A DNA stretch of 64,000 nt from Corallococcus coralloides DSM 2259 (GTDB lineage: Bacteria > Myxococcota > Myxococcia > Myxococcales > Myxococcaceae): the NCBI RefSeq assembly GCF_000255295.1, contig NC_017030.1:682001-746000 (forward strand). The letters run 5' to 3'. Under the pieces are notes generated by a model that had not been told where the DNA came from, did no database searches, and was given only the letters and a program-made list of their open reading frames with translations. Below, piece after piece: positions 33,624 through 42,276 of this stretch; positions within the stretch are counted from its first letter, which is position 1, and each line of letters opens with the position of its first letter. Both the position numbers and the translations under genes were made by a program.

Positions 33624-34932
33624 GGCTTCCGAACCCGACGACAAGCTGCCGCCCCAGGGGCGCTTCAACCGCCTGCGCAAGCTGGCGGGCCTCTCCATGC
33701 ACGTGGGCTCGGAGGTGCTCAAGGCGGGCGCCAAACAGCTGTCCGGGACGAGCCCCACGGAGCTGCTCAGCCTGGGCACCGCGGAGAAGCTGGTGGCCAC
33801 GCTGGGGGAGATGAAGGGCGCGGCCATGAAGCTGGGCCAGGCCCTCTCCATGGACCCGGACCTGCTCACGCCAGAGGTGCGGCAGATGATGGCCCGGCTG
33901 CAGAATCAGGCCCCCGCCATGTCCTACGCGCAGGTGTCGCGCGTGGTGCAGGAGGAGCTGGGCGCGCCGCCGGAGGCGCTGTTCAAGGAGTTCTCGCCGG
34001 ACGCGCTCGCCGCCGCGTCACTGGGCCAGGTGCACCGCGCGGTGCTGCACGACGGCCGCCCCGTCGCCGTGAAGGTGCAGTACCCCGGCATCGACGTGTC
34101 CATGGGCCACGACATGGACAACCTGGGCCTCGTCGTGAAGACGGTGTCCAAGACATCGCGGATGATGGACGGCACCGCCTACTTCCAGGAGTTCCGCGAC
34201 GAGCTCATGCTGGAATTGGACTACCGCCGCGAGGCGAAGCTCGCGCAGAGCTTCGCGAAGAGCGTGGCGCGGCTGCCGGACCTGTACGTGCCCCAGGTCA
34301 TCGAGGAGCGCAGCGCCCACCGCGTGCTCACGCTGGAGCTGTTGGAAGGCCAGACGCTCAAGGACTGGGTGACGACGTCGCCGGACTCCGCCGAGCGCTT
34401 CCGCGTCGCGCGTCAGCTCATCCGCGCCACCTACGGGCCGTTCCTGGACGCGGGCGAAATCCACGCCGACCCGCACCCCGGCAACTTCATGGTGATGCCG
34501 GACGGGCGCATGGGCCTGTTGGACTTCGGCTCCATCAAGCGCTTCAGCCCGGGCTTCATCGCGGCCAACCGCCGCATGTTCCAGCAGGCGCTGCGGCTGG
34601 AGACGCTGGACGTGCTGAGCCTGTGCCGCGAGGTGGGCTTCTCCGTGGAGCTGCCGGAGGCGGAGGCCGAGGTGCTCCTGCGCGAGGTGCTCCACATCGC
34701 CGGGCGGCCCATGCGCACGGCGCCGTATGACTACGGCACCTGCGACATCAACCGCGACATGCGCAACCACTTCACGCGCAACGCCGCGCGCATCATGCGC
34801 ATCCGGCCTCCCCCGGAGGCGATGATGTTCTTCCGCGCCACCGGCGGACTGGCGCAGAACCTGCGCCTCGTGGGCGCGCAGGGCGACTTCCGGCAGGTGT
34901 TCCTGGAGGTCGGCGCGCTCGTGGGCGAGTGA
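33622..34932 (+). CDS. AarF/UbiB (ABC1) family atypical kinase
   Basis: The protein of about 436 residues has ABC1 features: the KxGQ motif AAMKLGQALSMDPDLL, an Ala-rich nucleotide loop AAASLGQVHRAVL instead of a Gly-rich loop, VAVKVQYPG with the Lys, and later AGEIHADPHPGNFMV plus LLDFGSIKRF. These enzymes support quinone synthesis or lipid transport and have ATPase rather than protein kinase activity. The ATG at 33622 matches the usual family N-terminus; ATG 33586 would add 12 residues. No good ribosome-binding site precedes 33622, and a perfect hairpin covers it. It is convergent with the receiver gene at 34956. Confidence 0.88.
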   Translation: MASEPDDKLPPQGRFNRLRKLAGLSMHVGSEVLKAGAKQLSGTSPTELLSLGTAEKLVATLGEMKGAAMKLGQALSMDPDLLTPEVRQMMARLQNQAPAMSYAQVSRVVQEELGAPPEALFKEFSPDALAAASLGQVHRAVLHDGRPVAVKVQYPGIDVSMGHDMDNLGLVVKTVSKTSRMMDGTAYFQEFRDELMLELDYRREAKLAQSFAKSVARLPDLYVPQVIEERSAHRVLTLELLEGQTLKDWVTTSPDSAERFRVARQLIRATYGPFLDAGEIHADPHPGNFMVMPDGRMGLLDFGSIKRFSPGFIAANRRMFQQALRLETLDVLSLCREVGFSVELPEAEAEVLLREVLHIAGRPMRTAPYDYGTCDINRDMRNHFTRNAARIMRIRPPPEAMMFFRATGGLAQNLRLVGAQGDFRQVFLEVGALVGE

Positions 34933-34933
34933 G

Positions 34934-34951
34934 CCTTCGCGTGAGCGAAGG
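34934..34951. terminator. Short perfect hairpin between convergent genes
   Basis: CCTTCGC (34934-34940) and GCGAAGG (34945-34951) pair perfectly around GTGA. It lies 1 bp after the AarF-like stop and 5 bp beyond the receiver stop. A T-tract is absent, so termination strength is doubtful. Confidence 0.42.
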
Positions 34952-34955
34952 AGCG

Positions 34956-35351
34956 CTACGTGCCGGCGGCGACGCGCGGGCGCTTGTGCAGCCGCTCCAG
35001 CTTGCGCGCCAGGTCCGCGCCCTGCGTGCTCTTGGACAGGTAGCCGTCCGCGCCCGCCGCCAGCGCCAGCGCGCGCAGCTTCGACTCGTCGGAGGCGGAG
35101 TAGAGGACGAAGCGGGTGTTCTCCGGGGCCTGCTGCCGGGCCAGGGTCAGCACCTTGTCGCCGCTCAGCGCGGGGATGTTCACGTCCAGGAGCACCAGGT
35201 CCGGCGCCGTGGTGCGCACCAGGTTGGACACCCCCAGGGATGAGCGGTGCGTCCGCACCTCGAAGTTGTACGAGGACAACGAGCGCTCCGTCAGCGCGAG
35301 CTGGTCCGGGTCATCGTCCACGATGAGGACGCGAATCTTGGTATCCGACAT
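34956..35351 (-). CDS. Single-domain response regulator (paralogue A)
   Basis: The 131-residue protein is a receiver. It has VLIVDDDPDQLAL with the acidic cluster, LVLLDVNIPALSGDKVL with the phosphoacceptor Asp, LYSASDESKL with the switch residue and GYLSKSTQGA with the Lys. A KS pair replaces the usual KP. A basic 10-residue tail follows. It is about two-thirds similar by eye to the receiver at 46385-46804, including GVSN, ALxGDKV and LYSASDExKLR, so they are recent paralogues. It stands alone, and the partner kinase cannot be told from context. Confidence 0.9.
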   Translation of the reverse strand: MSDTKIRVLIVDDDPDQLALTERSLSSYNFEVRTHRSSLGVSNLVRTTAPDLVLLDVNIPALSGDKVLTLARQQAPENTRFVLYSASDESKLRALALAAGADGYLSKSTQGADLARKLERLHKRPRVAAGT

Positions 35352-35606
35352 GGTGGCTCCCCCTGGAACCGACAGTTGGGTGCCCCGGTCGGCAGGATGC
35401 CGCCCCAGGATGACAGTGACCCGGGCACTTCCCGAGTATCACCCACCCCCTCCCTTCTGGCCAGCGTCCCTGGAATTTTCTGGAGATTTCCAATTGAAAC
35501 CACACGCCTCGTCCTGGCGGGTGGGCAGCCCGGAGGCTCGTCCCTAGCCTTGGAGTGAACACGCGCGACGTGACAGGTGGGTGTCCGCCCGACCTGGAGG
35601 AGCCCG

Positions 35607-36026
35607 ATGACATCCCAGTGGAAGGCAGAGCAGGCGGACTCGCGGGAGCACGCCCTGGAGGTCCGCGCGGAGGCCCGGCGGCTGGAGTCCCTGGCGGCGC
35701 AGGCGCAGGCGGAGGCCTACGCCGCGCTCTCCGTGGCCTGCGCGCGGCGGGCCCAGGCGCTGAAGGCCGTGTGCCTGGCGGATCAGTTCGTGGCCAGGGT
35801 GGGCGGGAGCGAATACGAGCGGAGCTGGGCGTGGCATGACGGTCAGAGGGCGGAGACCCACGCGGAGTTGATGGAGCGCGAGGCCTCGCTCCACGCGACG
35901 CAGGCCCGCCGGGCGGAGGCCGAGGCGGGCCGGGCGGAAGCGGAGGCGCAGGTGTCCTGGCAGAAGGCGCGCCTGAGCCCCATCAAGGAGCCCACCCGCC
36001 CGCCGCCAGGAGAGGAAGGCGCCTGA
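35607..36026 (+). CDS. Small coiled-coil hypothetical protein
   Basis: The 139-residue protein starts at ATG 35607 with GGAGGAG upstream. It is Ala/Glu/Arg/Gln-rich and almost wholly helical, with long stretches such as EVRAEARRLESLAAQAQAEA and ATQARRAEAEAGRAEAEA, indicating coiled coils. A Pro-rich end (PTRPPPGEEGA) follows. No transmembrane or signal segment is present. It is not a family I recognise. It lies 121 bp before the CheB-type gene, on the same strand; a link is not established. Confidence 0.7.
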   Translation: MTSQWKAEQADSREHALEVRAEARRLESLAAQAQAEAYAALSVACARRAQALKAVCLADQFVARVGGSEYERSWAWHDGQRAETHAELMEREASLHATQARRAEAEAGRAEAEAQVSWQKARLSPIKEPTRPPPGEEGA

Positions 36027-36147
36027 CCGCTGGCCATGCGGCGGTGTCGCGTCCCGCCATCCCCGGGGCTGCACGGGACAGGGGCCCTGCCTAGCTTGAG
36101 ACAGACGCGTCCGAGTCCCCTGGCGCGCCGACAGGGAGACGAGCCAC

Positions 36148-37197
36148 GTGCAACGTCACGACATCATCGTCATCGGCGCATCCATGGGAGGCGTGGAGAC
36201 ACTGACCGCGCTCGCGCGGCAGCTGCCCCGGGACCTGGCCGCCTGCGTGCTGCTGGTGCTGCATGTGCCAGCCCAGCACCGCAGCTACCTGCCGGAGATC
36301 CTCACGCGCTCCGGTCCGCTGCCGGCCCACCATCCCCGGGACGAAGAGGCCCTGGAGCCGGGCCGCATCTACGTGGCGCCCAATGACAGACACCTGCTGG
36401 TGGAGCCGGACCGGGTGAGGGTGCTGAAGGGCCCCAAGGAGAACGGGCACCGTCCGGCGGTGGATCCGCTGTTCCGCTCGGCCGCGAGCACCTACGGCTC
36501 GCGCGTGGTGGGCGTGGTGCTGACCGGCGCGCTGGACTGCGGCACCAGTGGCCTCATGGCGGTGAAGCGGGAGGGCGGGCTGGCGGTGGTGCAGGACCCG
36601 CGCGACGCGCTCTGTCCGGACATGCCCCGGAGCGCGCTGGAGTACGTGGCGGTGGACCACTGCGTGCCCCTGGAGGAGATGGGCGCGCTGCTGACGCGGC
36701 TGGTGGCCACGCCCGTCGCGCCGCGCTCGCGCAGGCGGTCGCGGCAGGTGGAGACGGAGGTGAAGGCAATGAAGGTGGACATCCCCTCCATGGACGACCC
36801 GCCCTCGCCCGTGGAGTACGCGAAGCCGTCGTATTACGGCTGTCCCGACTGCGGCGGCGTGCTCTTCGAATTGGAGGAGGAGGGCCTGCTGCGCTTCCGC
36901 TGCCGCACGGGCCATGCGTACACGGCGGAGGCGTTGTCCGGCTCGCAGCAGAACCAGCTGGACGGCGCCATGTGGGCCGCGCTGCGCGCGCTGGAGGAGA
37001 GCGCGTCCCTGTCACGCCGGCTGGCCGCGCAGGCCCGGGAGCGCAGCCATACCCACTCCGCGCTGCGCTTCGAGGAGCGCGCCCGCACGGCCGAGGCCCA
37101 GGTGTCGCTGCTGCGTCAGGCGGTGCTCGCGGCGTCCCCGCCCGGTGCCGCGTCCCTGGAGGCCGGCGCCTCCGACGAGAAGGAGCAGATGGGCTGA
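36148..37197 (+). CDS. CheB-type methylesterase without receiver, with C-terminal zinc-ribbon-like domain
   Basis: The 349-residue protein starts at GTG 36148 behind AGGGAG. Residues 1-190 are the CheB catalytic domain: IIVIGASMGGVETL with nucleophile Ser, HVPAQHRSYL with His, VVGVVLTGALDCGTSGL with Asp, and PDMPRSALEY. The receiver domain that normally controls CheB is missing. A C-terminal module begins YYGCPDCGGVLFELE and then RFRCRTGHAY, a CxxC...C...H zinc-ribbon-like site, followed by a helical tail. Demethylation (or deamidation) of chemoreceptor-like proteins is expected. The CheR-PAS gene and a kinase are convergent just downstream, so they likely form one pathway. Confidence 0.88.
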   Translation: MQRHDIIVIGASMGGVETLTALARQLPRDLAACVLLVLHVPAQHRSYLPEILTRSGPLPAHHPRDEEALEPGRIYVAPNDRHLLVEPDRVRVLKGPKENGHRPAVDPLFRSAASTYGSRVVGVVLTGALDCGTSGLMAVKREGGLAVVQDPRDALCPDMPRSALEYVAVDHCVPLEEMGALLTRLVATPVAPRSRRRSRQVETEVKAMKVDIPSMDDPPSPVEYAKPSYYGCPDCGGVLFELEEEGLLRFRCRTGHAYTAEALSGSQQNQLDGAMWAALRALEESASLSRRLAAQARERSHTHSALRFEERARTAEAQVSLLRQAVLAASPPGAASLEAGASDEKEQMG

Positions 37198-37207
37198 AGG
37201 TCCCGGG

Positions 37208-38461
37208 TCAGCGCGCTCCGCCGCGCGCCGGAGCGGGAGCGGCCTTCAGCGCGGGGAAGGTGAGCGTGAACACCGCGCCCCCTTCCGGGCGGTTGGCCGC
37301 GGTGAGCGTGCCGCCCGCTTGCGTCACCACGCCATGGGCCATGGACAGCCCCAGGCCGGTGCCCTTGTCGCCCTTGGTGGTGAAGAAGGGCTTGAAGATG
37401 TTCGGCAGGTGCTCCTCCGGGATGCCGGTGCCCTCGTCCTCCACCGTGAGCCGCACCGCCCTCCCGAACCGGAAGGCCTTCACGCGGATGGCGCCGCCCC
37501 GGGGCATGGCGTCGCGCGCGTTGATGATCAGGTTGATGATGACGTAGCGCAGCTCCATGGCCGAACCGCACACGTGGGGAAGCCCTTCGGGCAGCTCCAC
37601 GTCCAGGCGCAGGGGATGGCCGCCCTGGCGCGCATGGTGCTCGATGCCGCCCCGGACGATGTCCACCGCGTCGCGGACCACGTCCATCAGCTGGACGCGC
37701 TCCAGCACGGTGCCGGGCTTGCGGCGGGAGAAGTCCTGGAGCCGGTCCACGCGCGCCTCCGCGTCGGACACGACGCGCGCGAGCGCGTCCAGGTGCTGCT
37801 GGCCCTGGCCGGCGGGGTCCACGTCACGCTGGAGCAGCTCCAGCCGCAGCCGCATGGCGTCGAGCGTGGAGCGCAGGTCATGCGCGATGCCCGCCGCCAG
37901 CTCCCCCAGGGCGCGCACCTTCTCGCGCTCCAGCAGGGTGGCGCGCGCGCTCGCCAGCTCCTCCTCGGCGCGCGCCTGTTCGGTGACGTCGCGCGCGAGC
38001 ACCAGCACCTGCCCCTGCATGTGGCCGGTGACGCGCTCGGCGCGCACCTCCAGCACCCGGGGCTGGGACTCGCGCACCTGCCGGTAGCGGGTGATGCGCG
38101 CGCCCTCGGTGAGCGCGAGCACCGCCGCGGCCTCCGCCTGGCCCACGTCGCGCAGGGCCATCCGCTCCGCGCCGTCCTCCTCGCGCCGCCAGGGACCGCG
38201 CAGCCGTCCCAGCACGTGCCAGCGGCTGTTGGCCAGCACCACGCTGGTGGTGTTCATCACCGCGAGCGCGCTGTCGTTGGTCTCCAACGCCCAGCGCGAC
38301 AGCTTGAAGGTGATGACCTGGCGCCGGGTGTGCTCCCCCAGCTTGCGCACCAGGGCGGTGTGCTTCTTCATGAGCTCGCGGTACTTGCGCAAGAGCCCCT
38401 GGGACTCCCGGACGCTGGGGCCCGGGACGGCGGAGGGCGGGGGCTCGCGGCTCGGGCTCAT
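37208..38461 (-). CDS. PAS-type sensor histidine kinase of the CheB/CheR cluster
   Basis: The 417-residue cytoplasmic kinase has an N-terminal coiled-coil and a PAS-like region (LALETNDSALAVMNTTSVVLANSRW in short pieces, RVLEVRAERVTGHMQG, then DVTEQARAEEEL). HisKA has GIAHDLRSTLDAMRL (His about 195). HATPase has NLIINARDAM, DEGTGIPEEHL, FFTTKGDKGTGLGLSMAHG. The ATG at 38461 overlaps the CheR-PAS stop codon by four bases, so the two are translationally coupled. With no receiver of its own, it may phosphorylate the LuxR-type regulator divergent from cheR at 40626. It is convergent with cheB, 10 bp apart. Confidence 0.9.
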   Translation of the reverse strand: MSPSREPPPSAVPGPSVRESQGLLRKYRELMKKHTALVRKLGEHTRRQVITFKLSRWALETNDSALAVMNTTSVVLANSRWHVLGRLRGPWRREEDGAERMALRDVGQAEAAAVLALTEGARITRYRQVRESQPRVLEVRAERVTGHMQGQVLVLARDVTEQARAEEELASARATLLEREKVRALGELAAGIAHDLRSTLDAMRLRLELLQRDVDPAGQGQQHLDALARVVSDAEARVDRLQDFSRRKPGTVLERVQLMDVVRDAVDIVRGGIEHHARQGGHPLRLDVELPEGLPHVCGSAMELRYVIINLIINARDAMPRGGAIRVKAFRFGRAVRLTVEDEGTGIPEEHLPNIFKPFFTTKGDKGTGLGLSMAHGVVTQAGGTLTAANRPEGGAVFTLTFPALKAAPAPARGGAR

Positions 38462-40392
38462 GCCTTGAGCTTCTCCTGCAGGCTCCGGTTCTCCTCCAGG
38501 AGGGCGGTGGCCCGGGTGGTGTCCTCGAAGAGGATGATGGAGCCCAGCACGTGCGTGTCGGTGATGAGCGGCGTGGCCACCAGGGTGGCGCTGCCCTTGC
38601 CCCCGTGCGGCAGCTGGTAGGGGATGCTCTCCATGCGCAGCGAGCGCTTCTCCTTCAGGTGGCGGCGCAGCTTGAGCAGCAGCGCGCGCTTGAGCGCGGG
38701 CACGTGCAGGGACCACAGCAGCTGGCCCACCGTTTCGCGCTCGGTGAGGCCCAGGAGCCGCTCCGCGGCCAGGTTCCAGGTGGTGATGCGGCCGTCACCA
38801 TCCAGCACCAGCACCGCGGCGGAGAGGGTGCGGATGATGGTGCGCTGGCAGAAGGTGAGCGCGTCCATCTCCAGCGTGCGGTGCGCCAGCTCGCGGTTGG
38901 TGGCGTCCAGCTCCGAGTTGGCGGACTGCAGCTCCTCGTTGGTCGTCTCCAGCTCCTCGTTGGTGGACTGGAGCTCCTCGTTGGTCGTCTGCAGCTCCTC
39001 GTTCGCGGACTGGAGCTCCTCGTTGGTCGTCTCCAGCTCCTCGTTGGACGCGCGCAGCTCCTCCGTGGAGGACTGCATCCGCAGCTGCATGGCCTGCAGC
39101 TCCTCCTGCGCCGCGCGCAGGTTCTGCTCCATGCCGCGCAGGTGGGAGATGTCGTGGACGATGTACAGCAGGCCCTGCCGGCCTCCCGCCGCCTCGCGCA
39201 GGGGCACCACCTGGATGCGCAGGGCGACGGGGTCTCCGTTGGAGATCTCCATCAGCCCGTCGGCCACCTCCCGCTCGGAGTTGCCGGAGCGCACGCGCTG
39301 GCTCTGCTCGACGAGCAGGTCACCGCTGAGGCCAGGCAGGCCCAGCGTGGCCAGCTTCTTGCCCAGCATCTCGCCCTCGTTGCGGTTCCACAGCCGGGCC
39401 GCCGCGCGGCTCCACAGCGTCACCGTGCCGTCATTGTCCGTGGCGATGTGCGGACAGGGATGCGAGTCCAGGAGGTTGCGCAGGAAGGAGCGCTCGAAGT
39501 CCATGCTGGGTTCAAGGATGCGTGGCAGGGACGAGGGTTCCGGTGGCAGCCGGTCCTGCGTGGTGCTGGTCACCTCCGCCTGACCGTCCCTGCGGTAGAT
39601 GCGCCGGGCCAGGTCGATGGGCCGGAAGAGCCGGGCCGCGAAGGGGATGAGCTCCGAGCGTCCCAACACCATCAGGCCGTTGCGGCGCAGCGCGAACTGG
39701 AAGCGCGCCAGCACCCGCTTCTGCAGCTCCGAGTCCAGGTAGATGAAGACGTTGCGGCACAGGATGATGTCGATGCGCGACACCGGCGCGTCCGACACCA
39801 GGTTGTTCACGCCGAACACCACCGCGCGGCGGATCTCCTTGCGCACCGTGAAGCTGTTGCCGGTGCGCACGAAGAAGCGCGCCAGCCGCTCCGGCGAGAC
39901 GTTCTCCAGCTGCTCCGGCGAATAGATGCCCCGGCGCGCGGTGGCGATGGCGTCCTCGTCCACGTCCGTGCCGAACACCTTCAGCTCCGCGCCGGGATAG
40001 CCCGGCCCCATCGCCTCCGCCGCGATGATGGCCAGCGAGTACGCCTCCTCGCCGGTGGCGCAGCCCGCGCTCCAGATGCGCAGCTCCGCGTCCGGCCGCT
40101 GGCGCACGAGCTCCGCCACGCTCTGCTCCAGCGCCTGCCAGACCTCCTTGTCCCGGAAGAAGCTCGTCAGCTTGATGAGCATCGAAGAGACGAGCGTGCT
40201 CACCTCGGTGGGGTCCCGCTCCAGCAGCGCCAGGTAGGCCGTCCGGCTCCGGCAGCGTGTGGCCTGCATCCGCCGCTCGATACGCCGTTGCAACGTGGCC
40301 CGCTTGTAATTGCGGAAGTCGAAATTCCGCACCTGCCGGACCTTCTCCAGGATGGCTTCGAGCTCGCTGTCTCGTGGAGGCTTGGTCGCCAT
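38458..40392 (-). CDS. CheR methyltransferase fused to coiled coil and PAS domains
   Basis: The 644-residue protein starts at ATG 40392. The CheR domain (about 10-275) has LIKLTSFFRDKEVW, the SAM motif IWSAGCATGEEAYSLA, VFGTDVDEDA and IILCRNVFIYLD. A PAS domain at about 300-425 follows. Then comes an eight-unit heptad-type coiled coil (440-495) with the repeated unit NEELQSTNEELETT. A second PAS domain closes (about 505-630, with VLVLDGDGRITTWN). It methylates Glu of chemoreceptor-like proteins and senses signals by PAS; the coiled coil probably dimerises it. It lies on the same operon as the downstream kinase. Confidence 0.9.
   Translation of the reverse strand: MATKPPRDSELEAILEKVRQVRNFDFRNYKRATLQRRIERRMQATRCRSRTAYLALLERDPTEVSTLVSSMLIKLTSFFRDKEVWQALEQSVAELVRQRPDAELRIWSAGCATGEEAYSLAIIAAEAMGPGYPGAELKVFGTDVDEDAIATARRGIYSPEQLENVSPERLARFFVRTGNSFTVRKEIRRAVVFGVNNLVSDAPVSRIDIILCRNVFIYLDSELQKRVLARFQFALRRNGLMVLGRSELIPFAARLFRPIDLARRIYRRDGQAEVTSTTQDRLPPEPSSLPRILEPSMDFERSFLRNLLDSHPCPHIATDNDGTVTLWSRAAARLWNRNEGEMLGKKLATLGLPGLSGDLLVEQSQRVRSGNSEREVADGLMEISNGDPVALRIQVVPLREAAGGRQGLLYIVHDISHLRGMEQNLRAAQEELQAMQLRMQSSTEELRASNEELETTNEELQSANEELQTTNEELQSTNEELETTNEELQSANSELDATNRELAHRTLEMDALTFCQRTIIRTLSAAVLVLDGDGRITTWNLAAERLLGLTERETVGQLLWSLHVPALKRALLLKLRRHLKEKRSLRMESIPYQLPHGGKGSATLVATPLITDTHVLGSIILFEDTTRATALLEENRSLQEKLKA
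38908..39075 (-). repeat. Eight tandem 21-bp units encoding the CheR coiled coil
   Basis: Units of 21 bp start at 38908, 38929, 38950, 38971, 38992, 39013, 39034 and 39055, each close to CAGCTCCTCGTTGGTCGTCT on the plus strand. They encode heptads of the (E/Q)L-x-TNEE type. Copies are imperfect, so this is a coding duplication and not a CRISPR array. Confidence 0.85.
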
Positions 40393-40472
40393 GCGAAGGG
40401 ACGTAACCCAGCGGAGGTGAAACGAGCAAGACTGGTATCTCTCTCTCGGAGACACACTGTCGGCCACACTCC

Positions 40473-40491
40473 TCGTCCGGGTCTCGGACGA
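40473..40491. promoter_or_regulatory. Inverted repeat in the divergent cheR/LuxR region
   Basis: TCGTCCG (40473-40479) and CGGACGA (40485-40491) are perfect arms around GGTCT. The site lies between the divergent CheR-type gene and the LuxR-type regulator, about 80 bp from the former and 135 bp from the latter. It is a candidate site for the regulator. Confidence 0.4.
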
Positions 40492-40625
40492 CAAAACGTT
40501 TGCTGGCCTTCTTCTTCGCCGCCCTGATGCGGGGAGTGGTTTCACAGGGGCCGGCGGGATGGCATAGGGTGGATGACCCTTCCCAGGGGGTGATGTCCAG
40601 AGATGGGAAGGCAAGGGTGTCATCC

Positions 40626-41315
40626 ATGGAATTGAACTCAACGGGCCGGGAGATCCGCGTCGCACTGCTGGAAGATCAGCAGGTGTTTCGTGAGAGCCTG
40701 GTGGCCCTGCTCGAAAGCGCGGGCATGAAGGTGGTGGCCCGGTGCGCGGAAACGAGCTCGTTCCTGTCCAACGTGCGCGCGGCCGCGCCGGATGTGGCGG
40801 TGGTGGACCTGCGGTTGGAGCACGTGGGCCGCGAGGGCGCGGAGGACGGCTTGAACGCGCTGAAGTATCTGCATGACTTCCATCCGCAGGTGCGCGCGCT
40901 GGTGCTGTCCGGGCACCGGGAGCCGGACGTGGTGGAGCGCTGCTTCCAGGCGGGAGCGGCGGGCTACCTGTGCAAGCTGAACGTGGGCGTCGATGACGTG
41001 GTGCGGGCCGTGGGCCGCGTAGCCCGGGGCGAGCGGCTGCTGCCCGTGGAGATGCTCCAGGCCAATTCCATGCACCTGGAGGATCTCCAGATGCCGGCCT
41101 CCGCGCTGTCGCGCCTGACGCTGCGCGAGCGCGAGGTGCTGGGCTACGTGGCGGCCGGCGCGGACAACCTGAAGATCGCCGCGCACCTGGGCATCACCGA
41201 GCGCACGGTGAAGGCCCACCTGACGAGCATCTACCGCAAGCTGGGGCCGGAGAACCGCGCCCAGCTCGCGGTGTTGGCGTGCGAGCTGGGCGTGACCCGT
41301 CCCGTGCTGGCCTGA
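40626..41315 (+). CDS. NarL/LuxR-type response regulator
   Basis: The 229-residue protein has an N-terminal receiver (VALLEDQQVFRESL, VAVVDLRLEHV with Asp, VLSGHREPD, GYLCKLNVGVDD). After a short linker comes a LuxR-type helix-turn-helix: LTLREREVLGYVAAG, then LKIAAHLGITERTVKAHLTS and IYRKLGPENRAQL. It is a DNA-binding response regulator. The ATG at 40626 has AAGGGT upstream; an ATG at 40593 is in frame with an AGGGGG only 2 bp away. Divergence from the CheR/kinase operon suggests it belongs to that pathway. Its stop codon lies inside a palindrome shared with the convergent gene. Confidence 0.9.
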   Translation: MELNSTGREIRVALLEDQQVFRESLVALLESAGMKVVARCAETSSFLSNVRAAAPDVAVVDLRLEHVGREGAEDGLNALKYLHDFHPQVRALVLSGHREPDVVERCFQAGAAGYLCKLNVGVDDVVRAVGRVARGERLLPVEMLQANSMHLEDLQMPASALSRLTLREREVLGYVAAGADNLKIAAHLGITERTVKAHLTSIYRKLGPENRAQLAVLACELGVTRPVLA

Positions 41316-41328
41316 GGCCCTGGCCTCA
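41313..41328. terminator. Palindrome containing both stop codons of convergent genes
   Basis: TGAGGCC (41313-41319) is perfectly inverted at GGCCTCA (41322-41328), around CT. The first three bases are the regulator's TGA, and the last three are the TGA of the convergent hydrolase on the minus strand. It could act as a bidirectional hairpin; no T-tract is present. Confidence 0.42.
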
Positions 41329-42126
41329 AGGCGGCGCGGCTTCCTCCGCGCCGTCTTCCAGCGCTTCCCGGGGGTCGCCCAGGTGCTGGAGGAACCACTC
41401 CCCGGCGAGCTCGGCCACCTGTTCCAGCTCCGAGTCCTCCTGGAAGTGGTGGGTGGCGCCCGGGATGATGTCCATGCGCTTGTCGGCGCGGAGCGCTTCA
41501 TAGGCCCGGCGGTTGATGTCCAGGCCCAGCGTGTCCGCGCCGCCCACCAGCAGCAGGGTGGGGGCCTGCACCTTGGGCAGCACCGCGCCGGCCAGGTCCG
41601 GACGGCCGCCACGCGACACGACGGCCTCCACCTGATCAGGCCGGAAGGCCGCGGCCGACAGCGCCGCGCCCGCGCCGGTGTGCGCGCCGAAGTAGCCCAC
41701 GTTCAGGCCCGCGGTGGGGCCCTCGCGCCGCAGCCACCGGGCCGCGCCCGCCATGCGCATGCCCAGCAGGCCCACGTTGAAGCGCAGCTGCCGCGTCCTG
41801 CGCTCCTCCATCTCCTCGCGGGTGAGCAGGTCCATCAGCAAGGTGCCCAGCCCCATCGCCTGGAACAGGCGCGCGGTCTGCGCGAGCCGTGGACTCTGGA
41901 GGCTGCTGTCGCTGCCGCGCGCCAGCACCACCACGCCCCGGGCCCCCGAGGGCACCGCCAGCCGTCCCCGGACGAGGACGGCGTCATCCACCGGCACCAT
42001 CACCTCGCGCTCCAGATGCGTGCGCGCCGCCGGTCTGCCACGTTGCGCTTCGGACTCCCGCGCTTCTTCCCACCCGTGGTCCTGCCCTACCGCATTCAAC
42101 CCCGTTCGTGACCGGGGACCTGGCAT
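41326..42126 (-). CDS. Alpha/beta hydrolase-fold protein, nucleophile Ser replaced (likely pseudoenzyme)
   Basis: The 266-residue protein is a paralogue of the hydrolase at 27159-27860. Shared blocks include VVSRGGRPDLAGAVLP, APTLL-VGG and PGATH. At the nucleophile elbow it reads YFGAHTGAGAAL, with His where the active paralogue has Ser (IGSSTGAGAAL). The oxyanion region AHGSGSS is ARGSDSS here. The third-position His remains. It therefore probably lacks esterase activity and may bind a ligand or partner. The start at ATG 42126 has GGAGGAG upstream; an alternative at 42177 has no such support. It is convergent with the LuxR-type regulator and overlaps its hairpin. Confidence 0.8.
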   Translation of the reverse strand: MPGPRSRTGLNAVGQDHGWEEARESEAQRGRPAARTHLEREVMVPVDDAVLVRGRLAVPSGARGVVVLARGSDSSLQSPRLAQTARLFQAMGLGTLLMDLLTREEMEERRTRQLRFNVGLLGMRMAGAARWLRREGPTAGLNVGYFGAHTGAGAALSAAAFRPDQVEAVVSRGGRPDLAGAVLPKVQAPTLLLVGGADTLGLDINRRAYEALRADKRMDIIPGATHHFQEDSELEQVAELAGEWFLQHLGDPREALEDGAEEAAPP

Positions 42127-42276
42127 ACAGGCTCCTCCCGTCTGCGTGTGGCTGGTTACCGCGTCTGGCTGAGACACAGTCTGAACATCACCCCTGCCGT
42201 TGTGACCTGCCGCAAGGGGCTGGGTGTCCAGCGTAGGACAGGGCCCGCGGGGCAGGCCAGGACGTCCCGGGGAGGC

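Noticed and set aside
38908..39075. A possible CRISPR array because of regular 21-bp units
   Set aside because: The units are contiguous with no spacers and encode heptads of a CheR coiled coil in frame.
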